Positions 16,965 to 23,778 of a stretch of DNA of 41,651 nucleotides are shown in pieces. The DNA comes from Oscillospiraceae bacterium (GTDB lineage Bacteria > Bacillota_A > Clostridia > Oscillospirales > Oscillospiraceae). The notes under the pieces were generated by a model that was not told the DNA's origin, made no database searches, and was given only the letters and a program-made list of their open reading frames with translations. Position numbers and translations under genes: made by a program. The DNA lies in NCBI GenBank assembly GCA_015068055.1, contig SVLG01000007.1, positions 1 to 41,651 of the forward strand, given 5' to 3'. Each line of letters begins with the position of its first letter. Position 1 is the stretch's first letter.

Positions 16965-17411
16965 TTATTTATGATACTTGCTTCCCTCGTTGATGGTGAA
17001 GGCCCGGTATACCTGTTCCAGCACCATGACCCGGGCCAGATGATGGGGGAAGGTCATGGGCGACATGGACAGACGCAGCTGGGCGCGCTCCTTCACCGAG
17101 GCATGGAGACCGTCGCTGCCGCCGATGAGCAGAACCATCTGGCTGCAGCCGCTCACGGTTCGCGCAGCGATCTCGGCAGCCAGCTTTTCACTGTCCATGA
17201 GTCTGCCTTCAATGCACATGGCGATAACGAAGGCCCCGGCGGGAATCTTTTCCAGCACGGCCGCGCCTTCCCGCTCAAGACTGCCGCTCTCCGCCACTTC
17301 GCACAGTTCGAAGCGGCAGTAGCGTCCAAGACGCTTTATGTACTCGGCGCAGGCATCGATGTAGAATTTTTCCTTCAGTCTGCCCACGCAGATCAGCTTT
17401 ACTTTGAGCAA
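16965..17411 (-). CDS. rlmH: 23S rRNA (pseudouridine-1915 N3) methyltransferase RlmH
   Basis: A 148-aa SPOUT-class methyltransferase that methylates pseudouridine 1915 in helix 69 of 23S rRNA on assembled ribosomes. The SAM-binding knot includes VLLIGGSDGLH, and the C-terminus MTFPHHLARVMVLEQVYRAF...YHK is diagnostic. I place the start at the TTG at 17411 (LLKVKLICVGRLKEKFY) because the family begins exactly there and GGAG lies 8 bases upstream; longer in-frame starts add an unrelated leader. It overlaps the WalJ-like gene by 13 bases. At 148 aa it is slightly shorter than the usual 155-160. Confidence 0.9.
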   Translation of the reverse strand: MLKVKLICVGRLKEKFYIDACAEYIKRLGRYCRFELCEVAESGSLEREGAAVLEKIPAGAFVIAMCIEGRLMDSEKLAAEIAARTVSGCSQMVLLIGGSDGLHASVKERAQLRLSMSPMTFPHHLARVMVLEQVYRAFTINEGSKYHK

Positions 17412-18181
17412 GGTTCCATCTCCAGGTACAGATGTCCCCATTCCGGGGCAATGTGCAGCGTCACATTTTGTCCGCGCTTCTTCAGCGCACCGCCCACGGC
17501 CTGCTCCGCCAGAGAGGGACGGTTATTCTCCCGACTGAGATGGCCGAGAACCAGGGTGCGCAGGCCAGCCTCCGCCAGCTTGCAGCAGAGGGCCGCGGAG
17601 TCGTCGTTGGAGAGGTGGCCCCGCTCCGAGAGGACGCGCCGCTTAAGGTAATAAGGATAGGGCCCGGCGCGGAGCATATCCACGTCGTGGTTGGCCTCTA
17701 TGATGGCGGCCTCACAGCCGGTAAGGGCGGCGAGCATTTCCTCGGTGACGCAGCCGGTATCGGTGCAGAGGGCAAAGCTTACGCTGCCTTCCAGCCGGTA
17801 GCCCACACTCTGGTCGCTGTCGTGGCTGGTGGGAAAGGCAGTCACCGTCAGCCCGCCCACGGGGAAGGGAATGCCGGGGCTTATCTCCCGTATGTACCCA
17901 TCGACCCCCGCAGCGGACCAGCGAATATGATTGGCCACAGTACGGGGGGCGAATAGGGGGACACCGCCGTGCTTGCAGAGCATGGGGAGACCCGCAATAT
18001 GATCTTTGTGTTCGTGTGTGATGAGTACGCCGCTGAGATCTTCGGGGCTGAGTCCCCGGAGAGCAAGGGCGGCGCGAAGCTTCCGGAGGGAGATGCCGTC
18101 GTCCAGCAGGAGGTGGGTATCTCCGTCCGAGAGGAGGGCGCAGTTGCCGGTGGAGCCGCTGGCAAAAACCGATAGGATCAT
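17399..18181 (-). CDS. MBL-fold hydrolase of the WalJ/YycJ type
   Basis: A 260-aa metallo-beta-lactamase-fold protein. The motif THEHKDH (55-61) supplies metal ligands; an SSDH-like second site appears in FPTSHDSDQSVGY, and further ligands in DTGCV and ILGHLSRENN-like VLGHLSRENNRP. The N-terminus MILSVFASGSTGNCALL is typical of the WalJ/YycJ family, linked to cell-wall and DNA-end processing control in Bacillota. Position between murA (ATGA overlap) and rlmH (13-base overlap) supports that identity; in many Bacillota walJ lies close to rlmH. The biochemical substrate is not settled. Confidence 0.85.
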   Translation of the reverse strand: MILSVFASGSTGNCALLSDGDTHLLLDDGISLRKLRAALALRGLSPEDLSGVLITHEHKDHIAGLPMLCKHGGVPLFAPRTVANHIRWSAAGVDGYIREISPGIPFPVGGLTVTAFPTSHDSDQSVGYRLEGSVSFALCTDTGCVTEEMLAALTGCEAAIIEANHDVDMLRAGPYPYYLKRRVLSERGHLSNDDSAALCCKLAEAGLRTLVLGHLSRENNRPSLAEQAVGGALKKRGQNVTLHIAPEWGHLYLEMEPCSK

Positions 18182-19476
18182 CCGGCGCTGGCTTCCTGCT
18201 TTTCCGGCTCGTCGGGCAGATGGACCAGGGCGATGTCGCCGCCCAGAGAGCGGAGCTTGTTCACAAAGTCCTCGTAGCCGCGCTCAATAAACTGGATGTC
18301 TTCCACCCAGGTGACGCCGCTGGCGCAGAGACCGGCGATGACCATGGCGGCACCGGCCCGGAGGTCGCAGGCGGCCACGGGGGCACCGGAGAGGGCGCTG
18401 CGGCCCTCGATGACGGCGGTCTTGCCGTCCACCTGGATTTGGGCGCCCATCTTCTTGAGTTCGTTGACGTATTTATAACGGCTGTCCCAAACGCCCTCGG
18501 TGATCACGCTGGTGCCGTGGGCCTGGGTGAGGATGACGCCCATCTGGGGCTGCATATCCGTGGGGAAGCCGGGATAGGGCTGGGTCTTGACGTTGGTGCG
18601 GCGCAGCTCACCGCTGGAACGGACCAGCACCGAGTCGGGATACTCCTCCACCGTAACACCCATCTCCCGGAGCTTGGCGCTCAGACAGTCCAGATGCTTG
18701 GGGATGACGTTCTTCACCAGTACCTCGCCGCCGCAGCCGGCTGCGGCGATCATGTAGGTGCCCGCTTCGATCTGGTCGGGGATGATGGCGTAGGTGCCGC
18801 CGTGGAGCTTCTCCACGCCCTTGATCTTGATGGTGTCGGTGCCCGCACCGCGGATGTCGGCGCCCATGGAGTTGAGGAAGTTGGCCAGGTCGACGATGTG
18901 GGGCTCGCGGGCGGCGTTTTCGATGATGGTACGGCCCTCGGCCATGCAGGCGGCGATGATGATGTTCATGGTTGCGCCCACGGAGACCTTGTCCAGATAG
19001 ATATGGGAGCCCCGGAGCCGTGCTCCGTGGGTGTCGCCCAGAATGAAGCCGCCCTTCACGTCCACTTCCGCGCCCAGCGCGGTCATGCCCTTGACATGCT
19101 GGTCAATGGGCCGGACACCGAAGTTGCAGCCGCCGGGCATGGTGGTTTTTGCCATACCGAAGCGGCCCAGCATGGAGCCGATGAAGTAATAGGAGGCGCG
19201 GATGCGGCGCATGCGCTCATAGGGAGCGCCGTCCCAGGTGGCGTTGGTGCTGTCGATCTCCACGGTGCTGCGGTTGATCATGCGCACCTTGGCCCCCAGC
19301 CCCTCCAGAATGTGCAGCAGAGTGTCCGTGTCGCTGATCTGCGGCAGGTTCTCTATGCGGCAGACGCCTTCCACCATCAGCGCGGCGGGGATGATGGCAA
19401 CGGCAGCGTTCTTTGCGCCGCTGATCTCCACTTCACCGTGCAGGCGGTGCCCACCCTGAATTCTGTATTTTTCCAA
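18178..19476 (-). CDS. murA: UDP-N-acetylglucosamine 1-carboxyvinyltransferase
   Basis: A 432-aa EPSP-synthase-fold enzyme catalysing the first committed step of peptidoglycan synthesis, the transfer of enolpyruvate from PEP to UDP-GlcNAc. Seen: ISGAKNAA with catalytic Lys22, and MPGGCNFGVRPIDQH with Cys117, equivalent to E. coli Cys115 and the fosfomycin target. GFPTDMQPQ and the late RAGAAMVIAGL are also conserved. No ATG is available; I use the TTG at 19476, which gives MEKYRIQGG as in relatives and has GGGGGT 8 bases upstream. A second TTG at 19491 would add five residues. It leads the murA-walJ-rlmH-pgm-ppi series. Confidence 0.92.
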   Translation of the reverse strand: MEKYRIQGGHRLHGEVEISGAKNAAVAIIPAALMVEGVCRIENLPQISDTDTLLHILEGLGAKVRMINRSTVEIDSTNATWDGAPYERMRRIRASYYFIGSMLGRFGMAKTTMPGGCNFGVRPIDQHVKGMTALGAEVDVKGGFILGDTHGARLRGSHIYLDKVSVGATMNIIIAACMAEGRTIIENAAREPHIVDLANFLNSMGADIRGAGTDTIKIKGVEKLHGGTYAIIPDQIEAGTYMIAAAGCGGEVLVKNVIPKHLDCLSAKLREMGVTVEEYPDSVLVRSSGELRRTNVKTQPYPGFPTDMQPQMGVILTQAHGTSVITEGVWDSRYKYVNELKKMGAQIQVDGKTAVIEGRSALSGAPVAACDLRAGAAMVIAGLCASGVTWVEDIQFIERGYEDFVNKLRSLGGDIALVHLPDEPEKQEASAG

Positions 19477-19529
19477 AGTCCTTACCCCCAATGGTGTGTC
19501 CGAGCGGGTGAAAATTATATGTAAACCAC

Positions 19530-19558
19530 ATTATAACACGCTCGTCTGAAAAGTGCAA
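19530..19558 (-). promoter_or_regulatory. Predicted murA operon promoter
   Basis: On the minus strand TTGCAC (19558-19553), 17-base spacer, TATAAT (19535-19530): one of the closest matches to consensus in the window, consistent with a housekeeping gene. Confidence 0.75.
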
Positions 19559-19577
19559 ATAGAAATAAGATTTTATG

Positions 19578-20120
19578 TTAACTTTTGTCTTCCAGCAGCC
19601 GGGCGGCCTTCAGCACGGCCGTGACGGTTTTGCCGTCGCGGATGCGGCCTTCCATCACCCGTTCCAGAAGCCCGGTCAGCGGGATGCGTTCCACGGCGAG
19701 AAATTCCCCTTCGTCCAGATGGGCTCTGCCCGCATGAAGCGAGCGGGCCAGATAAAGATGCAGGGTTTCGCTGCAGTAGCCGGGTGAGGTGTAGATACAG
19801 CCAAGGCTCTGCCAGTCATCGGCGGTGAAGCCCGTCTCCTCGCTCAGCTCGCGCACGGCGCACTCGAAGGGATCCTCTCCCTTTTCCAGTTTGCCGGCCG
19901 GCAGCTCCAGCAGCACCTCTCCGTAGGGGTAGCGGAACTGTCGCACGCAGTAAACATTGCCCTCGTCATCCAGCGGGAGAATGGTCACGCCGCCGGGGTG
20001 GTGCACCACCTCGCGGAAGGAGCGGCTCTTGTCTGCAAGTTCCACCTGATCCAGCGTAACATCCACAATCACGCCGCTGTAACTGTTTACCCGACGGAGC
20101 TTATTTTCATGAAGTTCCAC
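19578..20120 (-). CDS. Nudix hydrolase, ADP-ribose pyrophosphatase type
   Basis: A 180-aa Nudix protein that likely splits ADP-ribose or related nucleoside diphosphate sugars. The Nudix box GKLEKGEDPFECAVREL-SEE-x-G spans residues 76-97 with all key residues (G-x5-E-x7-RE-x2-EE-x-G). The leading QFRYPYGEVLLELPAG and the following SPGYCSETLHLYLA are typical of the ADPRase group. No ATG fits; the GTG at 20120 has GGGAGG 9 bases upstream, so I use it (an upstream TTG at 20141 would bury that site). Divergent from the small gene at 20246. Confidence 0.88.
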   Translation of the reverse strand: MELHENKLRRVNSYSGVIVDVTLDQVELADKSRSFREVVHHPGGVTILPLDDEGNVYCVRQFRYPYGEVLLELPAGKLEKGEDPFECAVRELSEETGFTADDWQSLGCIYTSPGYCSETLHLYLARSLHAGRAHLDEGEFLAVERIPLTGLLERVMEGRIRDGKTVTAVLKAARLLEDKS

Positions 20121-20155
20121 GACCGTCACCCTCCCGGACAATATAAAACCAATTT

Positions 20156-20184
20156 AGTATAACACAGCATATAGAGGATTTCCA
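20156..20184 (-). promoter_or_regulatory. Possible Nudix gene promoter
   Basis: TATACT (20161-20156 on the minus strand) is a good -10. TGGAAA (20184-20179), 17 bases away, is a weak -35. Confidence 0.4.
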
Positions 20185-20245
20185 GTATTTTTTACTATCC
20201 TTTGCGAAGAATTCCGGAGTATAATCCTCCCCGGGAGGTGGTCAA

Positions 20246-20479
20246 ATGGACCAAAGAACCTATCTGGCGCTGCTCGCCCCGCCGGGACTGGGCCGCGAGG
20301 AAGCGGAGGAACTGGTGCGCCGGGAGCTGCGCAGGAGAGGGGAGAAGCCCTGGCCTGCTATGGAAATAGAACTTTTTCCCGGCGGGGAAGCCAGTCTGCT
20401 CATTGCAAGATGCCGCATTCGTCAGCGCATTTACATATCCGCTGCAGCGCTGAGCGTGGTAATTGACCATTGTGAATAA
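20246..20479 (+). CDS. Small hypothetical protein (77 aa)
   Basis: Not recognised. It is supported by a strong ribosome binding site (CGGGAGGTGG ending 6 bases before the ATG) and a TATAAT at 20220-20225. The protein is 77 aa with no signal peptide: a charged N-terminal half with an Arg/Glu-rich helix (EEAEELVRRELRRRG), then a beta-like stretch (AMEIELFPGGEASLLIARC) and a hydrophobic end (IYISAAALSVVI). This alternation suggests a small folded cytoplasmic alpha/beta protein. Codon use matches its neighbours. Its 3' end overlaps the -35 of the next promoter. Confidence 0.5.
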   Translation: MDQRTYLALLAPPGLGREEAEELVRRELRRRGEKPWPAMEIELFPGGEASLLIARCRIRQRIYISAAALSVVIDHCE

Positions 20480-20498
20480 GTGAAAAACGCGGTATAAT
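20470..20498 (+). promoter_or_regulatory. Predicted promoter of the FliB-like / CARF-nuclease operon
   Basis: TTGTGA (20470-20475), 17-base spacer, TATAAT (20493-20498), 25 bases before the first start codon. It lies partly inside the end of the small upstream gene. Confidence 0.65.
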
Positions 20499-20522
20499 GG
20501 CCGTTAAACGAGGTGATGCACC

Positions 20523-21368
20523 ATGAAAGGCTTCGCCCCCGGCTATTATCCGCGTTTTCGCTGTATCGGCGGCGAGTGCCGCCACAGCTGCTGCGTGGGC
20601 TGGGAGATCGACATCGACGAAGACACCCTTGATTATTATAACCGCCTGCCCGGCGACTTCGGGGAGCGGCTCCGCGCCGGTATCGAAGGCGGCTCCTTTC
20701 GTCTGGATGCGCAGGAGCGCTGCCCCTTTCTCAACGGGCAGGGCCTCTGCGATGTCATCCTTACTCTGGGAGAGGAGGCCCTTTCCCAGATCTGCAGCGA
20801 CCATCCCCGCTACCGGAACTTTTTCTCCCACCGGGAGGAGACGGGGCTGGGCCTCTGCTGCGAGGCGGCAGCGGAGCTGATTTTGGGCGAGACGGGCCCT
20901 TTTACGGAGGTGCTGCTCTGGGACGACGGGGTTGATGACGAAGGGACGGACTGGGAAAAGCACCTTCTTGCAAGACGCGCCGAGCTGATGGCGCAGGTGC
21001 AGGAGGGGCGTTTGGCGGTGGCCTTCCCGGAAAAGAGCGGGGAGGAATGGCGGGAGATCTTCCTCTCGCTGGAACGCATGGACGAGGCGTGGACGGCCCG
21101 TCTGCAAAGGCCGTGGAGAGCGCCGGGGGCAGAACTGGCAAAGCCGCTGGAGCGGCTGCTGCTCTATTTTCTCTACCGGCACCTGCCCGCGGCGGAGGAT
21201 GAGCGTTCTCTCCGGGCCCGGACGGCCTTTGCGCTGCTCTGCTGCCGCGTGGCGGGCTTTCTCAGCCGGGACTATGCCGACCTGCTGGAAACGGCCCGGC
21301 TCCTCTCCGCCGAGATTGAGTATTCGGACGAAAACGTGGATAGATTGCTGAAACACCTGGGAGGCTGA
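20523..21368 (+). CDS. FliB-like cysteine-cluster protein (flagellin lysine-N-methylase family)
   Basis: A 281-aa protein of the family named after Salmonella FliB, which N-methylates flagellin lysines. Cysteine clusters are clear: C14, C19-x3-CC (19, 23, 24), C67 and C76 in ERCPFLNGQGLC, C91 and C112-C113. This pattern suggests a bound metal or Fe-S centre, as in the related YkgJ (zinc/iron-chelating) families. The remainder is helical and Arg/Glu-rich. AGGTGAT precedes the ATG. It is first in a two-gene operon, with the CARF nuclease 6 bases downstream. No flagellar gene is in the window, so a flagellin target is doubtful; the family is common in non-motile Clostridia. Confidence 0.75.
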   Translation: MKGFAPGYYPRFRCIGGECRHSCCVGWEIDIDEDTLDYYNRLPGDFGERLRAGIEGGSFRLDAQERCPFLNGQGLCDVILTLGEEALSQICSDHPRYRNFFSHREETGLGLCCEAAAELILGETGPFTEVLLWDDGVDDEGTDWEKHLLARRAELMAQVQEGRLAVAFPEKSGEEWREIFLSLERMDEAWTARLQRPWRAPGAELAKPLERLLLYFLYRHLPAAEDERSLRARTAFALLCCRVAGFLSRDYADLLETARLLSAEIEYSDENVDRLLKHLGG

Positions 21369-21374
21369 TAAAAC

Positions 21375-22559
21375 ATGAAAACACTGATCGAACTTTACGA
21401 CGAGCGCCCGCTGGAAAATGTGCTGGCGGTGGAGGCACTGCAGCCCGAACATGTGGTGTACATCTGCGCCGATGCCGCCGCGGCGGACATCCGCTGCCGA
21501 AAGGTGCTGGAGCGCTACTACGCCCACCGGGGTGTCGTCACCCGGGTGAGCTTTGTCAGCGCCGAGCGCTTCGACGCGGCCAGCCTGCTGCACCGGCTCC
21601 GGGACGTGGTGGAGAACAATCCCGACTGTGCCCTGGATATCACCGGCGGCACCGACGCGGCTCTCTTTGCCGCAGGGCTTTTGAGTGCGGAGTATCCTGT
21701 CCCCGTCTTTACATACAGCCGCAAGAAGAACTGCTTCTTCAACATCCGCAATGCGGAGTTTCTGGACGGGCAGCGCTGCGCCGCGGAATTCAATGTAGAG
21801 GATTTCTTCCTCATGGCCGGGGGCGCCATGCGCACGGGCCGGGTGGACAATGCCGTGCTGGACAGCTATAAGAACGATGCCGAGCCCTTTTTCCGGCTTT
21901 ATCTCAAGCACCGCCGCCAGTGGAACCGTATCGTTACCTGGTTCCAGCGTGCCTCCCAGCAGCCCAAAGAAGCGCCCCTCACTCTCCATGTGCAGAGCAG
22001 CTATCAGGTAAAGGGTGACCGGGGGAGCCGCATCGATGCGCCGGAAGAGGCTCTGCAGGAACTGGAGCGCATCGACTTCATCCGGGACCTCTGGATTGAC
22101 CGGGGACAGAGCGTCCGCTTCCGTTTCCGGGACGAGCAGATCCGCTACTGGCTGCGGGATGTGGGCAGCGTACTGGAACTCTATGTCTACCACAGCTGCC
22201 AGGAAACCGGCCTCTTTCAGGATGTGCGCTGCAGCGCCATCGTGGACTGGGAGGAGGGCGTCCGGGAAAATGCCGTCAGCAACGAGCTGGACGTGGTGGC
22301 CGCACGGGGCGTGGTACCCGTCTTTATCAGCTGCAAGACCTGCGCTGCCAATACCGAGGCGCTCAACGAACTGGCCATTCTCCGGGACCGCTTCGGCGGC
22401 GAAATGGCCAAAGCGGCCATTGTCACCGCGGAAACCGGGGGACTAAGTCTCCGGAACCGGGCCGCCGAGCTGCACATCGATGTTATCGATCTCAAAGACC
22501 TCAGCAATAACCGCATAGAAAAACGCCTCAGGAATATCATGAGCCGCGTGGAGGGATAA
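21375..22559 (+). CDS. Stand-alone CARF-domain nuclease, Card1/Can2-like (DUF1887)
   Basis: A 394-aa protein with a CARF-type Rossmann domain (about 1-150) and a C-terminal PD-(D/E)xK nuclease domain (about 240-394). The CARF ligand motif is DITGGTDAALFAAG (TGGT at 90-93), matching the TGGTK-type loop of DUF1887. Nuclease residues are E268 in GSVLELYVY, D306 in NELDVV and K321 in FISCKT (E...D-x14-K). Characterised relatives Card1 and Can2 are switched on by cyclic tetra-adenylate from type III CRISPR Cas10 and cut DNA and/or RNA. No Cas gene or array is visible here. GGGAGG within the upstream gene's end serves as its ribosome binding site, so it is coupled to the FliB-like gene. Confidence 0.82.
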   Translation: MKTLIELYDERPLENVLAVEALQPEHVVYICADAAAADIRCRKVLERYYAHRGVVTRVSFVSAERFDAASLLHRLRDVVENNPDCALDITGGTDAALFAAGLLSAEYPVPVFTYSRKKNCFFNIRNAEFLDGQRCAAEFNVEDFFLMAGGAMRTGRVDNAVLDSYKNDAEPFFRLYLKHRRQWNRIVTWFQRASQQPKEAPLTLHVQSSYQVKGDRGSRIDAPEEALQELERIDFIRDLWIDRGQSVRFRFRDEQIRYWLRDVGSVLELYVYHSCQETGLFQDVRCSAIVDWEEGVRENAVSNELDVVAARGVVPVFISCKTCAANTEALNELAILRDRFGGEMAKAAIVTAETGGLSLRNRAAELHIDVIDLKDLSNNRIEKRLRNIMSRVEG

Positions 22560-22562
22560 TAA

Positions 22563-22594
22563 AAAACGACAGGTCCGATAAGGCCTGTCGTTTT
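22563..22594 (+). terminator. Intrinsic terminator after the CARF-nuclease gene
   Basis: Stem AAAACGACAGG (22563-22573) with CCTGTCGTTTT (22584-22594), loop of ten bases. It ends only 6 bases before the ribosome binding site (AAGGAGG at 22601) of the recombinase, with no room for a promoter in between. Confidence 0.85.
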
Positions 22595-22614
22595 ATTTGT
22601 AAGGAGGATGCAGC

Positions 22615-23457
22615 ATGAATGAAAAAGCGATTTCTTCCGCCTGCGCGGATATCTTTCGCCGCAGTCTGACGGAGGACGAAAAAAGTCCCGTGACCATAGC
22701 GAAGTATGGCCGGGATGTGCAGGCTTTTCTGGCCTTTGCCGCCGGCGCCGAGGTCACCAAAGAGACGGTGATCCGCTATAAGCAGCATCTTCAGGAGCAC
22801 TACGCCCCGGCCAGCGTCAACTCCATGCTGGCGGCCCTGAACCGCTTTTTTAAAACCATCGGCCGCCACGACTGTGTGGTGAAGAGTCTCAAAATCCAGC
22901 GGCAGGCCTTCCGGGGCAGGGAACGGGAGCTGAGTCGGGCGGAGTACTTCCGGCTGCTGGATGCGGCCCGGCGGAAAAACGATGTCCGTCTCTGCATGCT
23001 GATGCAGACCCTCGCGGCCACCGGCATCCGGGTCAGCGAGCTTCGATTTATTACCGTGGAGGCGGCGCGGCAAAGCCGGGCCACCGTGTCGCTGAAGGGA
23101 AAAACCCGGCAGGTTCTGCTGCCCAAGCCCCTTTGCCGGGAGCTGCTGCGCTACGCAGGGGCACGGGGCATCTGCAGCGGTAGCATCTTCGTGACCCGCA
23201 GCGGAAAGCCCATGGACCGGAGCAACATTCTCCACAGCATGAAGGCCCTGTGTGGGGCGGCCCGGGTGGCGCGGGAAAAAATCTTTCCCCACAACCTGCG
23301 GCATCTCTTTGCCTGTCTCTATTATAAGGCGGAAAAGGATCTCAGCCGTCTGGCTGATCTGCTGGGCCACTCCAGCCTGAACACCACCCGCATCTACACC
23401 AGCCTCAGCGGCGCCGAGCAGCAGCGGCAGATCGGCCGACTGGGACTGGTGCTGTAG
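22615..23457 (+). CDS. Tyrosine recombinase (XerC/D-like), candidate invertase of the adjacent switch
   Basis: A 280-aa site-specific recombinase. An N-terminal SAM-like core-binding domain (about 1-100) is followed by the catalytic domain with all six residues: R139 (ATGIRVSEL), K163 (KGKTRQV), H226 and R229 (PHNLRH), H252 (LLGHSS) and the nucleophile Y261 (TTRIYTSL). It is intact and small, more like Xer and phase-variation recombinases than phage integrases with arm-binding domains. AAGGAGG lies 7 bases before the ATG, directly after a terminator, so expression is probably low or by read-through. The first dif-like site begins 9 bases after its stop codon, which suggests it acts there. Confidence 0.9.
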   Translation: MNEKAISSACADIFRRSLTEDEKSPVTIAKYGRDVQAFLAFAAGAEVTKETVIRYKQHLQEHYAPASVNSMLAALNRFFKTIGRHDCVVKSLKIQRQAFRGRERELSRAEYFRLLDAARRKNDVRLCMLMQTLAATGIRVSELRFITVEAARQSRATVSLKGKTRQVLLPKPLCRELLRYAGARGICSGSIFVTRSGKPMDRSNILHSMKALCGAARVAREKIFPHNLRHLFACLYYKAEKDLSRLADLLGHSSLNTTRIYTSLSGAEQQRQIGRLGLVL

Positions 23458-23466
23458 AAAAAAGAA

Positions 23467-23494
23467 ATACCACATAACATTTGTTATGCGGTAT
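23467..23494 (+). repeat. dif-like recombination site 1 (28 bp, 11-6-11)
   Basis: Left arm ATACCACATAA, centre CATTTG, right arm TTATGCGGTAT. The whole is a near-perfect palindrome except for the central TT and one arm mismatch. The arms end in CATAA and begin with TTATG around a 6-base centre, as in chromosomal dif sites bound by XerC and XerD. Confidence 0.7.
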
Positions 23495-23535
23495 CGGGCC
23501 ATGAAAGTATGGTTGAGGGGGGAAATATTGGGGCA

Positions 23536-23564
23536 ATGATACTACCGATACGAAAAATTGTCAA
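23536..23564 (-). promoter_or_regulatory. Near-consensus promoter facing away from the TRAP operon
   Basis: On the minus strand TTGACA (23564-23559, perfect), 17-base spacer, TATCAT (23541-23536). In the present orientation it fires through site 1 into the 3' end of the recombinase gene, antisense to it, with no gene to express. Confidence 0.7.
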
Positions 23565-23641
23565 TGGAAGAAATGGATATTTTCACAAAAACACCTATTC
23601 TTTTTTGTTATAAGACCAGTTAGAACTTACATATTATGCAT

Positions 23642-23712
23642 AAAAAGCATGGGTTTTAAGCCACGGCAGGGGAATTTTATCTGCCGTGGCTTAAATGAGC
23701 CGTGCTTTTTTT
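23642..23712. terminator. Long bidirectional terminator inside the invertible segment
   Basis: Inner perfect 15-bp stem (23655-23669 with 23681-23695), 11-base loop; an outer stem AAAAAGCATGG (23642-23652) with CCGTGCTTTTT (23700-23710) extends it and gives seven T on the plus strand and five on the minus strand. It would block read-through from the recombinase in the OFF state. Confidence 0.8.
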
Positions 23713-23750
23713 CATTACAACTATAGGCTGGGTGAAAAGCGGGGAGAAGC

Positions 23751-23778
23751 TCACCGCATAACAAATGTTATGCGGTGA
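23751..23778 (-). repeat. dif-like recombination site 2 (28 bp, inverted relative to site 1)
   Basis: Plus strand: TCACCGCATAA, centre CAAATG, TTATGCGGTGA; perfect 13-bp arms around a central AA. Read on the minus strand the centre is CATTTG, identical to site 1, and 23 of 28 positions match. In direct orientation the centres would differ at two bases, so pairing favours inversion over deletion. Confidence 0.7.

Larger units (their letters stand above)
23495..23750. promoter_or_regulatory. Predicted invertible segment (256 bp) carrying a promoter and a terminator
   Basis: Flanked by two inverted dif-like sites next to a tyrosine recombinase gene. Inversion about the axis at 23622.5 would move the minus-strand promoter to the plus strand at about 23681-23709, facing dctP, and move the terminator to about 23533-23603, upstream of it. 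The assembled orientation is therefore read as OFF for the TRAP operon. This is inference from layout; no second orientation is visible. Confidence 0.6.

Noticed and set aside
15185..16993. A 602-codon open frame on the plus strand antisense to the phosphoglucomutase and rlmH genes.
   Set aside because: It mirrors true genes in a GC-rich genome, has no ribosome binding site and encodes a composition without any recognisable domain.
20523..21368. A flagellar role for the FliB-like gene.
   Set aside because: No flagellar, chemotaxis or motility gene occurs in the window and the operon partner is a nuclease.
20400..22193. A 597-codon minus-strand open frame across the FliB-like and CARF-nuclease genes.
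   Set aside because: Shadow of two well-supported genes; no ribosome binding site and no family features.
22615..23457. The tyrosine recombinase as the integrase of a prophage or integrative element.
   Set aside because: No phage, plasmid-transfer or tRNA-target features flank it, and it lacks an arm-binding domain; a local invertase fits better, though a degenerate element cannot be fully excluded.
23467..23778. The two palindromes as a minimal CRISPR array associated with the CARF nuclease.
   Set aside because: Only two copies, 256 bases apart and in opposite orientation; CRISPR repeats are direct and regularly spaced by about 30-40 bases.
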